NCBI RefSeq assembly: GCF_001720485.1
Contig: NZ_CP017114.1
Location: forward strand, 3,286,001 to 3,350,000
Direction of reading: 5' to 3'
From: Cobetia marina
GTDB taxonomy: Bacteria > Pseudomonadota > Gammaproteobacteria > Pseudomonadales > Halomonadaceae
Length of the DNA stretch: 64,000 nucleotides
Both the position numbers and the translations under genes were made by a program. A model generated the notes under the pieces. That model had not been told where the DNA came from. It searched no databases and worked only from the letters and a program-made list of their open reading frames with translations. Below are positions 1 to 9,939 of this stretch, piece after piece. How positions within the stretch are numbered: the stretch's first letter is position 1; each line of letters begins with the position of its first letter.

Positions 1-587
1 CCGACGGCGGCGATCTCGTCGCGCACCGGATTGCCCACCACCTGCGCAGCGATGGCGGCAGGGAAGGCGCCGGGAAAGGCGGCGTAGACCCGCGTTGCCA
101 TCCGGGCCAACACCTTGTTGGTCAGTCCGGCGATGGCATTCTGCTCATGGATCACCAGCGGAATGCCCTCCAGGCGTGCCGCCAGTCCGCCAGGACCGCT
201 GGCAAAGCCTCCCAGCCCGACGACCAGCACCGGCTTGAGTTCACGGATGATGCGTCGCGCCTGCAGAACGGCGCGGGTCAGGCGAAATGGGATCGCCGCA
301 TAGCCGGCAAGCCCCTTGCCACGCAGCCCAGCCACTTCCACTCGATGCAGCGGATACCCCGCCTCCGGAACCAGTCGGTTCTCGATGCCACGCGGACTGC
401 CCAGCCAGTGGATTTCATGTCCTTGGCTGGCGAGAGCACGCGCCAGCGACAACGCCGGTATCACATGCCCCCCCGTCCCTCCAGCCATCATCAGCACGAT
501 GCCGGCAGAGGGCGTGTCAGCAGGGGCGTCAGAGGTCTCGGGTCGCGAGGCATCAGCCGCAGGCACTGCAGAAGAAGATGACGTCAT
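1..587 (-). CDS. murG: MurG, lipid II synthase (C-terminus cut by window edge)
   Basis: Transfers GlcNAc from UDP-GlcNAc to lipid I at the inner face of the membrane, giving lipid II. About 195 N-terminal codons are present; the C-terminal UDP-GlcNAc-binding half lies beyond the left edge. The diagnostic glycine loop GGTGGHVIPALS is at residues 36-47, followed by a family-typical stretch with HEQNAIAGLTNKVLA near residue 155. A 28-residue Ser/Ala/Pro-rich extension precedes the usual start of the fold. The ATG overlaps the ftsW stop as ATGA, so translation is probably coupled and the gene belongs to the mraY-ftsW operon. Identity is secure from the motif and the dcw context; only the missing part cannot be judged. 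Confidence 0.95.
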   Translation of the reverse strand, partial: MTSSSSAVPAADASRPETSDAPADTPSAGIVLMMAGGTGGHVIPALSLARALASQGHEIHWLGSPRGIENRLVPEAGYPLHRVEVAGLRGKGLAGYAAIPFRLTRAVLQARRIIRELKPVLVVGLGGFASGPGGLAARLEGIPLVIHEQNAIAGLTNKVLARMATRVYAAFPGAFPAAIAAQVVGNPVRDEIAAV

Positions 588-1801
588 GCCTTGGCTCCTT
601 GCGTGGTCTCGGGCGACTTGCCGGTCTTGCGCCGCGCGGGACTCTTGCCGCGCGTCAGCAGACGAACTTCCGTATCGATTCGCATCAGAATGGCGATCTG
701 TATGCAGCTGACGATCAAGCTGGAGCCCCCATAGCTCATCAGCGGCAGCGTCAGCCCCTTCGTCGGCAGTAATCCACTGGCGACCCCGATGTTGATGAAG
801 GCCTGGGCCCCCAGCACGAGGGCGATACCGTAGCCGAGGTAGGCGCTGAACGGCAAGCCGGCAAGCTCGGCACGTCGGGCGATCTTGAAGGCCCGATAGA
901 TCAGGAGCGCGAACAGCCCGACCACCGCCGTGGCACCGATCAATCCCAGTTCCTCGGCCAGTACCGCGAACACGAAATCGGTATGCGCTTCGGGCAGATA
1001 GAAGAGTTTCTGCACGCTGTTGCCCAGCCCCATGCCGCTCAGGTGTCCTCGCCCGAAGGCGATCAGGGCCTGGGTCAGCTGATAGCCGCTGTCGTACATG
1101 TTCGCCCACGGGTCGGTATAGGTGGTCAGGCGCTCCCAGCGATAGGGTTCGGCGATCGCCAGCGACCAACCGCCGCCGATGGCCGCTGCCAGAAGGACGA
1201 TGAAGCCCCACCAGGCGACCCCCGCCAGCAGCAGCATGCCCATCACCGCACCGCCCATCACCACGATGGACCCGAAGTCAGGCTCCAGTGCCAGCAAGAG
1301 AATCATCAGCATCAAGGGCATGCAGGGCAGCACGAGACCATTGACGACACTGGCGCGCACCTTGTCGAGACGCCGATCCAGATACCCCGCCAGCCACATC
1401 ATCAGGCACAACTTGGCGACCTCGGAGGCCTGCACCCCGCCGATCACCGGCAAGGGAATCCAGCGCTTGGCGCCGTTGATCTCACGCCCGACCACCAGCA
1501 CGACCACCAGCAACACGAACCCCAGCATCAGCATCGCGAAACTGCGTTGCTGCCAGGCCGACATCGGTATGCGCAGCGTGCAATAGGCCGCCACCAGCCC
1601 GATCAGAATGAAGATGCCGTGACGCATGCTGTAGTAGAAGGCGTTGCCGTCAAAGCGCTCGCTGGAGATCTCGCTGGAAGCCGAGGTGACCATCACCCAG
1701 CCGATACACAGAATCGCCAATGCCGCGAAGACCAGCCAGCCATCCACTGGCTGCTGCTCGGTACTCATCGCCTGACGCACTCGACTGGCCTTGTCACCCA
1801 T
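584..1801 (-). CDS. ftsW: FtsW, septal peptidoglycan glycosyltransferase
   Basis: SEDS-family polymerase that builds septal glycan strands together with FtsI. The 405-residue protein is almost entirely hydrophobic, consistent with about ten membrane helices. It carries the SEDS signatures: a conserved segment around residues 235-265 (YQLTQALIAFGRGHLSGMG) and the C-terminal block LPTKGLTLPLMSYGGSS near residue 350. The start at 1801 is preceded by a GAGGG Shine-Dalgarno about nine bases away and overlaps the end of murD by 8 bases; the stop overlaps murG (ATGA). RodA is the main alternative, but the position between murD and murG is specific for FtsW. Confidence 0.95.
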   Translation of the reverse strand: MGDKASRVRQAMSTEQQPVDGWLVFAALAILCIGWVMVTSASSEISSERFDGNAFYYSMRHGIFILIGLVAAYCTLRIPMSAWQQRSFAMLMLGFVLLVVVLVVGREINGAKRWIPLPVIGGVQASEVAKLCLMMWLAGYLDRRLDKVRASVVNGLVLPCMPLMLMILLLALEPDFGSIVVMGGAVMGMLLLAGVAWWGFIVLLAAAIGGGWSLAIAEPYRWERLTTYTDPWANMYDSGYQLTQALIAFGRGHLSGMGLGNSVQKLFYLPEAHTDFVFAVLAEELGLIGATAVVGLFALLIYRAFKIARRAELAGLPFSAYLGYGIALVLGAQAFINIGVASGLLPTKGLTLPLMSYGGSSLIVSCIQIAILMRIDTEVRLLTRGKSPARRKTGKSPETTQGAKA

Positions 1802-3281
1802 CCGCTTCGCCCTCGTTGCCCGCGTCCATCACATGCTCCGACACCCAGTCACGAAACGCATCGCCGCGCACCATGTAATTGGGGAACTGATCGAGACTGG
1901 CGCAGGCAGGTGACAGCAGCACGCAATCTCCCGGCCGAGCGACTCGCTGAGCATGGGCCATGCCTTCCGTCAGCGTCGCGACCCGGCTGACGCGAAGGCT
2001 ATCCTCCAGTGCCAGCGACAGGCGCTCTGCATCCTGTCCGAAAAGCACCGCCTCACGCGCAAAGCGTGCCAGCGGCGCGGCCAACGGCGTGAAGTCCGCG
2101 CCCTTGCCCTGGCCACCGGCCAGCAGAATCAGCTTGCCATCGAGTGTCGGACCGAGACCGGCGATCGCCGCCAGCGTCGCGCCGACGTTGGTGCCCTTGG
2201 AATCGTTGATCCAGCGCACGCCTGCCACGTCAGCGATCAGCTCGCCCCGGTGCGGCAGCCCCGCGAAGCGCTCGAGTTCGGCCACCATGGCCTCCTGCGC
2301 GAGACCGATCGCCGTGCCCATCGCCAGCGCCGCCAGCGCGTTGGCCTGATTGTGACGCCCGGCCAGACGCACCTGCGCGGCAGGCATCACGCCATGCAGG
2401 CCTTCGGATGCCACGTGACACAGCATGAGCGTGCCGTCCTGCTCCGCCAGACGCCATTCAGCCCCTTCACTCAACTCCTCGCCGTCATCACCAGAGTCGC
2501 CCTCATTCAGGCGTACGCTGAAGCTGGCGCGCGCCACTGCATCCTCCTCGGCCGGCCAGCTCCAGGCATCGTCGGCATTGATGACCGCCAGGCCCGCCCC
2601 GCGGAAGATGGCACGCTTGGCGGCCTGATAGCCGCGCATGCCGTCATGGCGATCGAGATGGTCTTCGGAGAGATTCAGGAAGCAGGCGACATCTGCCTTG
2701 AGCTCGGGCGTGGTCTCGAGCTGAAAGGATGACAGTTCCAGCACATACAGTTCGGCATCGGGCTGCTCACGCAGCAGCGTCAGCGCGGCGGTGCCCAGGT
2801 TGCCACCGACCGCCACGTCACGGCCTGCCCGCTCGGCCATCCTCGCCACCAGCGTGGTGACGGTGGACTTGGCGTTCGAACCGGTGATGGCGACCAGCGT
2901 CGGCCGCCTTCCCTGCGCATCCCGGGCCTGGCGTTCATCGAGTGCCCGCACGAACAGCGCGATCTCGCCGACCAGGCGCTCGCGTACCGGGTCAAACACG
3001 GCCTGACGCGGGTCGATGCCCGGACTGAGCACCACCTCACCAAAGCGTGACAGATCCAGCGCTTCCAGCGGCCCGAGATGGACCTCGGCCTGCGGTGCAT
3101 GCTCGTGCAGATTCTCGAGCCCCGGCGGTGCACTGCGGGTATCGGCGACGGCAAAATCGATGCCACGATCACTCAGATGGCGAGCGATCGCCTGTCCGGA
3201 GACACCAAGACCGACCACCAGGGTCGGTCCTTCGGCAGGCACCGGCGAGGCCGGTGCGTGGGAGGTGACAGAGAGGGTCAT
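1794..3281 (-). CDS. murD: MurD, UDP-MurNAc-L-Ala:D-Glu ligase
   Basis: Cytoplasmic ATP-dependent ligase adding D-glutamate to UDP-MurNAc-L-alanine. An N-terminal Rossmann-like glycine motif (LVVGLGVSGQAIA) lies near residue 22, and the Mur-ligase ATP loop ITGSNAKSTVT near residue 133. The third domain contains INDSKGTNVGATLAA, typical of MurD. The start at 3281 was chosen because a GAGGA sequence overlapping the mraY stop lies about nine bases upstream and the reading frame before it lacks family similarity; 13 bases separate it from mraY. About 495 residues, longer than the roughly 440 usual, from Glu/Asp-rich insertions around residues 245-265. Confidence 0.95.
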   Translation of the reverse strand: MTLSVTSHAPASPVPAEGPTLVVGLGVSGQAIARHLSDRGIDFAVADTRSAPPGLENLHEHAPQAEVHLGPLEALDLSRFGEVVLSPGIDPRQAVFDPVRERLVGEIALFVRALDERQARDAQGRRPTLVAITGSNAKSTVTTLVARMAERAGRDVAVGGNLGTAALTLLREQPDAELYVLELSSFQLETTPELKADVACFLNLSEDHLDRHDGMRGYQAAKRAIFRGAGLAVINADDAWSWPAEEDAVARASFSVRLNEGDSGDDGEELSEGAEWRLAEQDGTLMLCHVASEGLHGVMPAAQVRLAGRHNQANALAALAMGTAIGLAQEAMVAELERFAGLPHRGELIADVAGVRWINDSKGTNVGATLAAIAGLGPTLDGKLILLAGGQGKGADFTPLAAPLARFAREAVLFGQDAERLSLALEDSLRVSRVATLTEGMAHAQRVARPGDCVLLSPACASLDQFPNYMVRGDAFRDWVSEHVMDAGNEGEADG

Positions 3282-3294
3282 CGCGAAAGCGTCC

Positions 3295-4377
3295 TCAGCG
3301 AACCTTGAGTGTGGCCAGGCCAAGCAGCACCAGCACGACGGTGATGATCCAGAAGCGCACGATGACGCGCGGCTCCGGCCAGCCCTTGAGTTCGAAGTGG
3401 TGATGCAGCGGCGCCATGCGGAAGATGCGTCGTCCGGTCAGCTTGTAGGAGCCGACCTGCAGGATGACCGAGACGGTCTCCATCACGAAGACGCCCCCCA
3501 TGATGAACAGCACGATTTCCTGACGCACGATGACCGCGACCACGCCCAGTGCCGCACCGAGAGCCAAGGCGCCCACATCGCCCATGAAGACCTGGGCGGG
3601 ATAGGTGTTGAACCACAGAAAACCCAGGCCGGCGCCCGCGATGGTGGCACAGAACACCGCCAGCTCGCCGGAACCGGCAATGAACGGAATGTGCAGATAC
3701 TCCGCGAACTTCAGGTTGCCCGAGGCGTAGGCGAAGATCGCAAGCCCCATGGCCACCAGCACGGTCGGCATGATCGCCAGCCCATCGAGGCCATCGGTCA
3801 GATTGACGGCATTGGAGCTGCCGACGATCACGAAATAGGTCAGCACCATGTAGAAGATGCCCAGCGGGATGACGACATCCTTGAAGAACGGCACCAGCAG
3901 TGCTGTCTCGGCAGGCGTGGAAGCCGTCAGGTACAGCACCACGGCCGCCCCGATGCCCACCACCGACTGCCAGAAATACTTCCAGCGCGCCGGCAGGCCA
4001 CGGGGATTCTTCTCCACCACCTTGCGGTAGTCATCCACCCAGCCGACCGCACCGAAGCCCAATGTGACCGCCAGCACCACCCAGACATACAGATTGGTCA
4101 GGTCGCCCCACAGCAGGGTCGAGACGGCCATCGACAGCAGGATCATCACGCCGCCCATGGTCGGCGTACCGGCCTTGGACAGGTGGGACTGAGGGCCATC
4201 ATCACGCACGGCCTGGCCGATCTGGCCATCCACCAGCTTGCGGATGACCCAGGGGCCGAGCCACAGGCACAGCAACAAGGCCGTCAGCGTGGCCAGCACC
4301 ACACGCAGGGTCAGATAATTGAAAACCGTAAAGGCGCCATTGAATTGGGCCAGAAACTCAGCAAGCAGCAGCAGCAT
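3295..4377 (-). CDS. mraY: MraY, phospho-MurNAc-pentapeptide transferase
   Basis: Integral membrane enzyme moving phospho-MurNAc-pentapeptide from UDP to undecaprenyl phosphate, forming lipid I. The 360 residues match the usual family length exactly. Visible landmarks are the catalytic aspartate pair in [13 protein letters not shown] (about residue 115), the [13 protein letters not shown] segment (about residue 190), and [14 protein letters not shown] (about residue 325). Several hydrophobic helices separate these. An AAGGTG sequence about ten bases before the ATG supports the start. It lies nine bases after murF and 13 before murD in a tightly packed operon. Confidence 0.97.
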   Translation of the reverse strand: MLLLLAEFLAQFNGAFTVFNYLTLRVVLATLTALLLCLWLGPWVIRKLVDGQIGQAVRDDGPQSHLSKAGTPTMGGVMILLSMAVSTLLWGDLTNLYVWVVLAVTLGFGAVGWVDDYRKVVEKNPRGLPARWKYFWQSVVGIGAAVVLYLTASTPAETALLVPFFKDVVIPLGIFYMVLTYFVIVGSSNAVNLTDGLDGLAIMPTVLVAMGLAIFAYASGNLKFAEYLHIPFIAGSGELAVFCATIAGAGLGFLWFNTYPAQVFMGDVGALALGAALGVVAVIVRQEIVLFIMGGVFVMETVSVILQVGSYKLTGRRIFRMAPLHHHFELKGWPEPRVIVRFWIITVVLVLLGLATLKVR

Positions 4378-4386
4378 GACTCACAT

Positions 4387-5826
4387 TCACCTTGATGCGT
4401 CGACCTTGAGCGCGGCAACGACATGTTCCATGCCTGCGCTACGAGACCCCTTGACCAGAACACTGGCCCCGGTGGGTAGATGGGTACGGGCGTAAGCTTC
4501 AAGCTCCGCCCGCTCCTTGAAATGCATGCCACCTGCGCCGAAGGCCTCGGCAGTCGCTCTGGCCTTTTCACCACAGGTGGCAACGAAATCGATACCGAGC
4601 TTGCGGGCGTAGGCGCCCACCTCGGCGTGCAGCCGCTCGGCGTCCTCGCCCAGCTCGCCCATGGCGCCCATCAGGCACCAGCGCGGAGCAGGAAGGCTCG
4701 CCAACAGCTCCAGCGCGGCCAGCATGGCCCCAGGGTTGGCGTTGTAGCTGTCATCGAGCAGACGAGCCCCATTGTGTCCTTCCACGACCCCCAGGCGACC
4801 CGGAACGCTCTCGGCGCTCTCGAGCCCCTCGATGACCAGCTGGCTGTCCACGCCCAGCGCCAGACAGGCAGCGGCTGCCGCCAACGCATTGGCGACATTG
4901 TGCCGTCCCAGCAGGGCAAGCTGGACCCGCCCCAGCGAGTGGCCGTCAAACGTCAGTTCGAAAGCATAACGCCCGAGCTCATCCGCGCCTAGCTTGCGTG
5001 CCTGCAGGCGTGCCGAACTCTCCGCCAGGTCCGCGACGCTGAAGTCGATGATATCCACCGCCTGCCCCGTCACTGCCAGCGCCTGCCAGAGCGTGAAATA
5101 GACATCATCACGATTGAGTACCGCCACCGGACGGCGCCCCCCCAGCGGACTGAGTCCGGCAAGAATCTCGCCCTTGGCCTGGGCGATCTGCCCCATGCCA
5201 CCGAATTCCCCGACGTGAGCACCGGTGACATTGGTGATGACCGCCACCTGTGGACGTGCCAGCGCGGTGGTCCAGGCGATCTCACCGAGATGATTGGCGC
5301 CCAGCTCGACGACGCCATGCTGATGCGCATCGTTCAGGCGCAGCAGCGTCATCGGCAGACCATAGTCATTGTTGAGGTTGCCCTGTGTGGCAAGGCTCTC
5401 GGCGTCGAAGCGCGCGGCATCACGTACCAGGATGGCATGCACCAGTCCCTTGACGCTGGTCTTGCCGCTGTTGCCGGTCACGGCGATCAACGGCCGCCCC
5501 CAGGCTCGCCGACGTGCCGCCGCCAGCAGACCGAAGGCGAGCCGCGTGTCAGGCACCACGATCTGCGGCAACGGGTCATCCACCGGATGCTCGACCAGCG
5601 CCGCGATCGCGCCATTGTCACGAGCCTGAGCCAGGAAGTCATGGGCATCGAAACGCTCGCCCTTCAGCGCCACGAAAAGCGGCGACCGCTGGCTGGACAG
5701 CTTGCGGGTATCCGTCTCGATGGCCCCCAATGACCGGCCGACCAGCGCCGAAGGCAGCCGAGCCGAGAGCAGCTGAGCCACCTCATCGAAGCACTCCAGC
5801 CCAGGAGACTGCACTGACGCACTCAT
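4387..5826 (-). CDS. murF: MurF, UDP-MurNAc-tripeptide D-Ala-D-Ala ligase
   Basis: Adds D-Ala-D-Ala to the UDP-MurNAc-tripeptide, completing the soluble precursor. The Mur-ligase nucleotide loop AVTGNSGKTSVKGL is near residue 115, ELGANHLGEI near 172, and LDDSYNANPGAM near 335, the last typical of MurF. Length 479 residues, a little above the E. coli enzyme. The ATG overlaps the murE stop as ATGA, so the two are probably translationally coupled, and mraY begins nine bases further on. Confidence 0.96.
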   Translation of the reverse strand: MSASVQSPGLECFDEVAQLLSARLPSALVGRSLGAIETDTRKLSSQRSPLFVALKGERFDAHDFLAQARDNGAIAALVEHPVDDPLPQIVVPDTRLAFGLLAAARRRAWGRPLIAVTGNSGKTSVKGLVHAILVRDAARFDAESLATQGNLNNDYGLPMTLLRLNDAHQHGVVELGANHLGEIAWTTALARPQVAVITNVTGAHVGEFGGMGQIAQAKGEILAGLSPLGGRRPVAVLNRDDVYFTLWQALAVTGQAVDIIDFSVADLAESSARLQARKLGADELGRYAFELTFDGHSLGRVQLALLGRHNVANALAAAAACLALGVDSQLVIEGLESAESVPGRLGVVEGHNGARLLDDSYNANPGAMLAALELLASLPAPRWCLMGAMGELGEDAERLHAEVGAYARKLGIDFVATCGEKARATAEAFGAGGMHFKERAELEAYARTHLPTGASVLVKGSRSAGMEHVVAALKVDASR

Positions 5827-7439
5827 GCGTCGCTCTCCAGACCTTCCTGAGTGGAGAGCGCACGACGCTCGAGCGCCGCCACCGCATGTGCGACATCCGA
5901 GAACGGCAGACGCTCGCCCGCCACTTCCTGGTAATCCTCGTGGCCCTTGCCGGCGATGAGAATCACGTCATGTTCGCCTGCATCACGGATGACCTGGGCA
6001 ATGGCCTCGGCGCGCCCGGCGATTTCCCGGGCGCGCTCCCGGGCCTGGATGCCATCCATCATCTGCTGACGAATGACAGCGGCCTCTTCACTGCGCGGGT
6101 TGTCATCGGTAATGACGACGCGATCGGCGCCCTGCTCGGCGGCCGTCGCCATCAGCGGGCGCTTGCCGGTGTCGCGATCACCGCCACAGCCGAGCACGCA
6201 CCACAGCCGAGCATCATCACGCGCCGGCAGATGGGCACGCAGTGCCGTCAGCGCGGTCTCGACCGCCTCCGGGGTGTGGGCATAGTCCACCACCACCACG
6301 GGCGCGCCCTCGCGGGTCAGGCGCTGCATGCGTCCCGGCACCGGCGTCAGACGCGGTGCCGCCGCGAACAGGTCCGCCAGCGAATGGCCGAGGCCATGCA
6401 GGATCAGCATCGCCAGCAGGGCATTGTCGAGGTTGAAGCGCCCCATCAGATTGAGGCCGAGCTCACGCTCACCGTCAGGCGTCGCGATCACGGCCACCTG
6501 CCCCAGCGGCTCGGGGAAGACGTCCAGCACGCGCAGGGTGGCCACCTCGTCACGCCCCATCGCCAACACGCGCACACCGCGCTGCATGCCGGCCAGCATC
6601 AGACGCGCCAGCGCATCATCGGCATTGAGCACCGCAAGCTTGAGTTCCGGTCGCTTGAAGAGCTTGGCCTTGGCCGCGGCATATGCCGCCATGCTGCCGT
6701 GGTAATCCAGATGATCACGCGACAGATTGGTATAGCCCGCCACCGTGAAGCGGCAGCCGTTGACACGGTCCTGGTCCAGCGCATGGGAAGAGACTTCCAT
6801 CGCGACCAGTTCCGCACCGGCCATGCTCAGGCCCTTGAGCGCCGCCTGGACGGCGAGTGCATCCGGCGTGGTGCGCTCGCCGGCGACCAGCGCGCCAGGG
6901 CGGCCGATCCCCAGCGTGCCGATCATGCCGGAGGGGATGCCGAGCGCCTCGGCAAACTCGGCAATGTAATGGGTCACGGAGGACTTGCCGTTGGTGCCGG
7001 TCACGCCGACCAGCGTCAGTGACTCCGGCACGCCAAAGGCCTGTCGTCCCAGCTCGCCGAGCTGCGCGCCGAGCCCCTCGAGCCAGACGACACGCTCGTC
7101 TGCGTGAGACTCAGGCGGGGCTTCCCCCTCGGAAGACTGCTGTGCCACTACCAGCGCCGCGCCCTTCTCGAGGGCGGAGGCAATGTAATCGCGACCATCG
7201 CTGCCGATACCGGGTACCGCGATGAACAGCGACCCCGGCGTCACGTGGCGACTGTCGATCGTCAGATGCCAGTCGTCTTGCGCCATCACGAGTGCGGTCA
7301 GGCGACTATCGCTGAACACGCCGGGCCACAGCGCCATGAGCGCGCCAAGCAGCTCGCTGGCTGTCGCCAGTGGCCGTGCCAGAAATTCGCCCAGCGGCTC
7401 TGCCGAGGCCTGCTCGGCCAGATCTTGCGATGAAGTCAT
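5823..7439 (-). CDS. murE: MurE, UDP-MurNAc-L-Ala-D-Glu:meso-diaminopimelate ligase
   Basis: Adds the third stem-peptide residue. The ATP loop GVTGTNGKSSVTHY lies near residue 143, and the DNPR motif (in VITDDNPRSEEAA, about residue 440) is the one that marks meso-diaminopimelate rather than lysine specificity. The start at 7439 has a good AAGGAAGG Shine-Dalgarno nine bases upstream. The frame stays open 27 codons further (to 7520) but that stretch has no Shine-Dalgarno and does not resemble MurE. This gives 538 residues and a 103-base gap after ftsI, the largest gap inside the murG-to-ftsL run. Confidence 0.95.
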   Translation of the reverse strand: MTSSQDLAEQASAEPLGEFLARPLATASELLGALMALWPGVFSDSRLTALVMAQDDWHLTIDSRHVTPGSLFIAVPGIGSDGRDYIASALEKGAALVVAQQSSEGEAPPESHADERVVWLEGLGAQLGELGRQAFGVPESLTLVGVTGTNGKSSVTHYIAEFAEALGIPSGMIGTLGIGRPGALVAGERTTPDALAVQAALKGLSMAGAELVAMEVSSHALDQDRVNGCRFTVAGYTNLSRDHLDYHGSMAAYAAAKAKLFKRPELKLAVLNADDALARLMLAGMQRGVRVLAMGRDEVATLRVLDVFPEPLGQVAVIATPDGERELGLNLMGRFNLDNALLAMLILHGLGHSLADLFAAAPRLTPVPGRMQRLTREGAPVVVVDYAHTPEAVETALTALRAHLPARDDARLWCVLGCGGDRDTGKRPLMATAAEQGADRVVITDDNPRSEEAAVIRQQMMDGIQARERAREIAGRAEAIAQVIRDAGEHDVILIAGKGHEDYQEVAGERLPFSDVAHAVAALERRALSTQEGLESDA

Positions 7440-7542
7440 GCTGGAAGACCTTCCTTGTTGCTGAAGCTGGGACGTATTCGCTACACGAAAGAAATGGATG
7501 TCACGCGCCGTCTCCGGCATGCATGGCGGCAGATGTCACCGC

Positions 7543-9345
7543 TCACTCGCCGACGGCGCTGTCAGGTGGCACATCCAGAAGACGCAGCGCCTTGCCGACC
7601 ACGCGACCGAACACCGGCGCCGCGACTAGGCCCCCGTAGTATTCCTCGCCCTTGGGATTCTCGATCATCACCACGGTCACGATGCGCGGGTCGGACACCG
7701 GCGCAATGCCGGCGAACAAGGAGCGATAGGCCGTCTTCTGATAGCCACCGGAGGTCACCTTACGCACCGTACCCGTCTTGCCCGCGATACGGTAGCCCTC
7801 GACCACGGCACGCTTGGCGGGACCATTGGGCTGGACGATCTTCTCCATCATCCCGAGCAGGGCATGGGAATTCTCGGGCGAGATGATCTGATCCCCCACC
7901 GGCGGGGTATTCACCTTGAGCAGCGACGGCGCCAGCCGGCGACCATCATTGGCCAGCGCGGTATAGGCGCTGGCCAGCTGCAAGGCCGAGACACTGATCC
8001 CGTACCCGTAGGACATGGAGGCCCGCTTGCTGCGCGACCAGTTGGTCGGGGCCGGCAGAACGCCCGTCGTCTCGCCCGGGAAGCCGGTACCCGGCGCCTG
8101 CCCCAGACCCAGCTCATAATAGCGATTCCATACCGCGTCATCCTCGAGGCTCAGCGCCATGCGGCTCATGCCGATGTTGGAGGAGTGATAGAGAATGCCG
8201 GCCATGTCGAGCTTGCCGTAATTGCGGAAATCGCGAATCGTGAAGCGGTCGACCCGCATGTAACCCGGCGTAGTGTCGATCACCGAGTCCGGCTGATACT
8301 TGCCGGAGGCCAGACCTGCACTCATCGCCAGAGGCTTCATGACCGAGCCCGGCTCGAAGGCATCGGTGATCGCACGGTTGCGCAGACCGGCAGGGTCAAG
8401 CCCCGCACGATTGTTGGGGTTGTAGGACTTCTGATTGACCATCGCCAGCACTTCTCCCGTGCGAGCGTCCATCATCACCAGGGTGCCACCGTCGGCACGG
8501 TGCTCGGCCACGGCGGCCTTCAGCTCACGGTAGGCCATGTACTGAAGACGCAGGTCGATGGAGAGGGTCAAATCACCACCAGGCTTGGCTTCGCTGATCA
8601 GATGCAGGTCACGCACCAGGCGTCCCTTGCGGTCCTTGAGCACGCGACGCTTGCCCGGCGTACCGGAGAGGTAGGAATTGTAGGCAAGCTCAAGCCCCTC
8701 CTGGCCCTTGTCATCGACATTGGTCACGCCGACCAGCTGTGCGGAGACCTCGCCCGAGGGGTAGTAACGCTTGTATTCCTGCTTGTGGTGGACACCCGGA
8801 ACATCCAGGTCGATGGCGGGTTGTGCCTGAGGAGGGGTCATCTGACGCTTGATGTACATGAAGCCCTTGCCGGCATCACGATATTGGCGCACACGGCGGA
8901 TCAGGTCGTCAGGCTGCTGGCCGAGCGCGCGTGCCAGCAGTGACAGGCGCACCGGATCATCCGGCACCAGACGCGGGTCCGCCCACAGCGTGATGACCGG
9001 CGTCGAGATGGCCAGCGGCTCGCCACTGCGATCGGTGATCATGCCACGGTGCGCGTTGATGCTGTCGACGCGCAGGGTGCGCGCATCCCCTTGATCCTGA
9101 AGGAACTGCTGATCGAAGAGCTGCAAATAGCCGATACGCCCCACCAGGGCCAGGAGCCCTGCGAACACGATACCCAGCATGATGCGATAGCGGGCGGACC
9201 CCATGGGCCCACGCGCACTCTTGCGCGCCCCGGCGGCGGCAGAACCCGCCGTCTTGCCGCGACTGGCCGCGCCGGGTGGCGCAGTGCGTGCGCCGCGGGA
9301 GCGAGGGGCCTTGGGGTCCGAGGAAGGAGGTCGACGTGTGGCCAT
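7543..9345 (-). CDS. ftsI: FtsI (PBP3), septal peptidoglycan transpeptidase
   Basis: Class B penicillin-binding protein that cross-links septal peptidoglycan and partners FtsW. A basic, Ala/Pro-rich cytoplasmic tail of about 50 residues is followed by one membrane helix (YRIMLGIVFAGLLALVG, about 52-70). The three penicillin-binding motifs are present: SVMK near residue 333, SSN near 386 and KTGT near 520. Length 600 residues, close to the 588 of E. coli. Its ATG shares one base with the ftsL stop (TGATG), implying coupled translation of a membrane-bitopic pair that works together in the divisome. Confidence 0.97.
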   Translation of the reverse strand: MATRRPPSSDPKAPRSRGARTAPPGAASRGKTAGSAAAGARKSARGPMGSARYRIMLGIVFAGLLALVGRIGYLQLFDQQFLQDQGDARTLRVDSINAHRGMITDRSGEPLAISTPVITLWADPRLVPDDPVRLSLLARALGQQPDDLIRRVRQYRDAGKGFMYIKRQMTPPQAQPAIDLDVPGVHHKQEYKRYYPSGEVSAQLVGVTNVDDKGQEGLELAYNSYLSGTPGKRRVLKDRKGRLVRDLHLISEAKPGGDLTLSIDLRLQYMAYRELKAAVAEHRADGGTLVMMDARTGEVLAMVNQKSYNPNNRAGLDPAGLRNRAITDAFEPGSVMKPLAMSAGLASGKYQPDSVIDTTPGYMRVDRFTIRDFRNYGKLDMAGILYHSSNIGMSRMALSLEDDAVWNRYYELGLGQAPGTGFPGETTGVLPAPTNWSRSKRASMSYGYGISVSALQLASAYTALANDGRRLAPSLLKVNTPPVGDQIISPENSHALLGMMEKIVQPNGPAKRAVVEGYRIAGKTGTVRKVTSGGYQKTAYRSLFAGIAPVSDPRIVTVVMIENPKGEEYYGGLVAAPVFGRVVGKALRLLDVPPDSAVGE

Positions 9346-9668
9346 CAGCGAATGACCTCGACATCGTGGACATCCGGTACGCGCATCTCGAGACGCTCGG
9401 TACTGATGCTCTCGATACGCGCAGGGGCGGACCAGGCACTTTCCTCAAGCAGCAGGCGCCCCCAGCGAGCACGCGCATCATCACGCGCCGCCTCGAGCTT
9501 CTGGAGTTGCGCGTATTGGCCGCGCGAGAGATGGGAGCTTACGACGACAGCAGCGGCGGATCCCAGCAGGCAGATCATCAGCACCACGAAGCACAGATGA
9601 CGCCAACGCATCTGGAACCTGATCGGCCAGTTCCCTCTCCAGCTGCCCTGCTGCTTGCGTCCCGCCAT
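9345..9668 (-). CDS. ftsL: FtsL, bitopic divisome protein
   Basis: Small division protein of the FtsQLB complex that signals to FtsWI. The 107 residues show a short basic cytoplasmic tail (AGRKQQGSWRG), one membrane helix around residues 24-45 (FVVLMICLLGSAAAVVVSS), and a periplasmic part with coiled-coil character (QYAQLQKLEAARDDARARW). The start at 9668 has an AAGGGAG Shine-Dalgarno close upstream. The frame continues 57 codons upstream without any recognisable protein, so that extension is not accepted. A 327-base gap separates it from rsmH. Confidence 0.9.
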   Translation of the reverse strand: MAGRKQQGSWRGNWPIRFQMRWRHLCFVVLMICLLGSAAAVVVSSHLSRGQYAQLQKLEAARDDARARWGRLLLEESAWSAPARIESISTERLEMRVPDVHDVEVIR

Positions 9669-9709
9669 GCTGACTCCCTTATCACTCTGAACGCGGTGAT
9701 CTGCACCAC

Positions 9710-9737
9710 GATTTATCCCTGCGGGACGACCCGTCAA
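9710..9737 (-). promoter_or_regulatory. Candidate sigma-70 promoter for ftsL
   Basis: Read on the minus strand: TTGACG, 16-base spacer, TAAATC. The -35 is five of six to consensus, the -10 is poor. It would start transcription about 35 bases before the ftsL ATG. Pattern match only. Confidence 0.3.
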
Positions 9738-9856
9738 TCCATGCATGTCAGGCATGCAACACCCGATGGCTGACGGCTTGTCCTGTTCATCGCCGCAACA
9801 TGCCGGCCACACATCACTCGTGATGACCAGCGGTACCATCAGGCGACGACCGGCGC

Positions 9857-9886
9857 ATTATGTCAGCTTGTGGCGTTGGTCGTTAA
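9857..9886 (-). promoter_or_regulatory. Candidate sigma-70 promoter upstream of ftsL
   Basis: Read on the minus strand: TTAACG, 18-base spacer, CATAAT. The -10 differs from consensus at one base. It lies in the gap between rsmH and ftsL, about 190 bases before the ftsL start, and would drive ftsL-ftsI-murE. Confidence 0.35.
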
Positions 9887-9939
9887 GCGTTGCGAGGCAC
9901 CGACACACATGTCGCACAACACTACGTCCCCTTGCGAGC

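Noticed and set aside
3016..4395. 459-codon plus-strand open frame opposite mraY and murD
   Set aside because: His/Gln-rich composition typical of antisense frames in GC-rich DNA; mraY lies on the other strand.
7440..7520. 27-codon N-terminal extension of murE
   Set aside because: The downstream ATG at 7439 has a good Shine-Dalgarno, while the extension is unlike any MurE.
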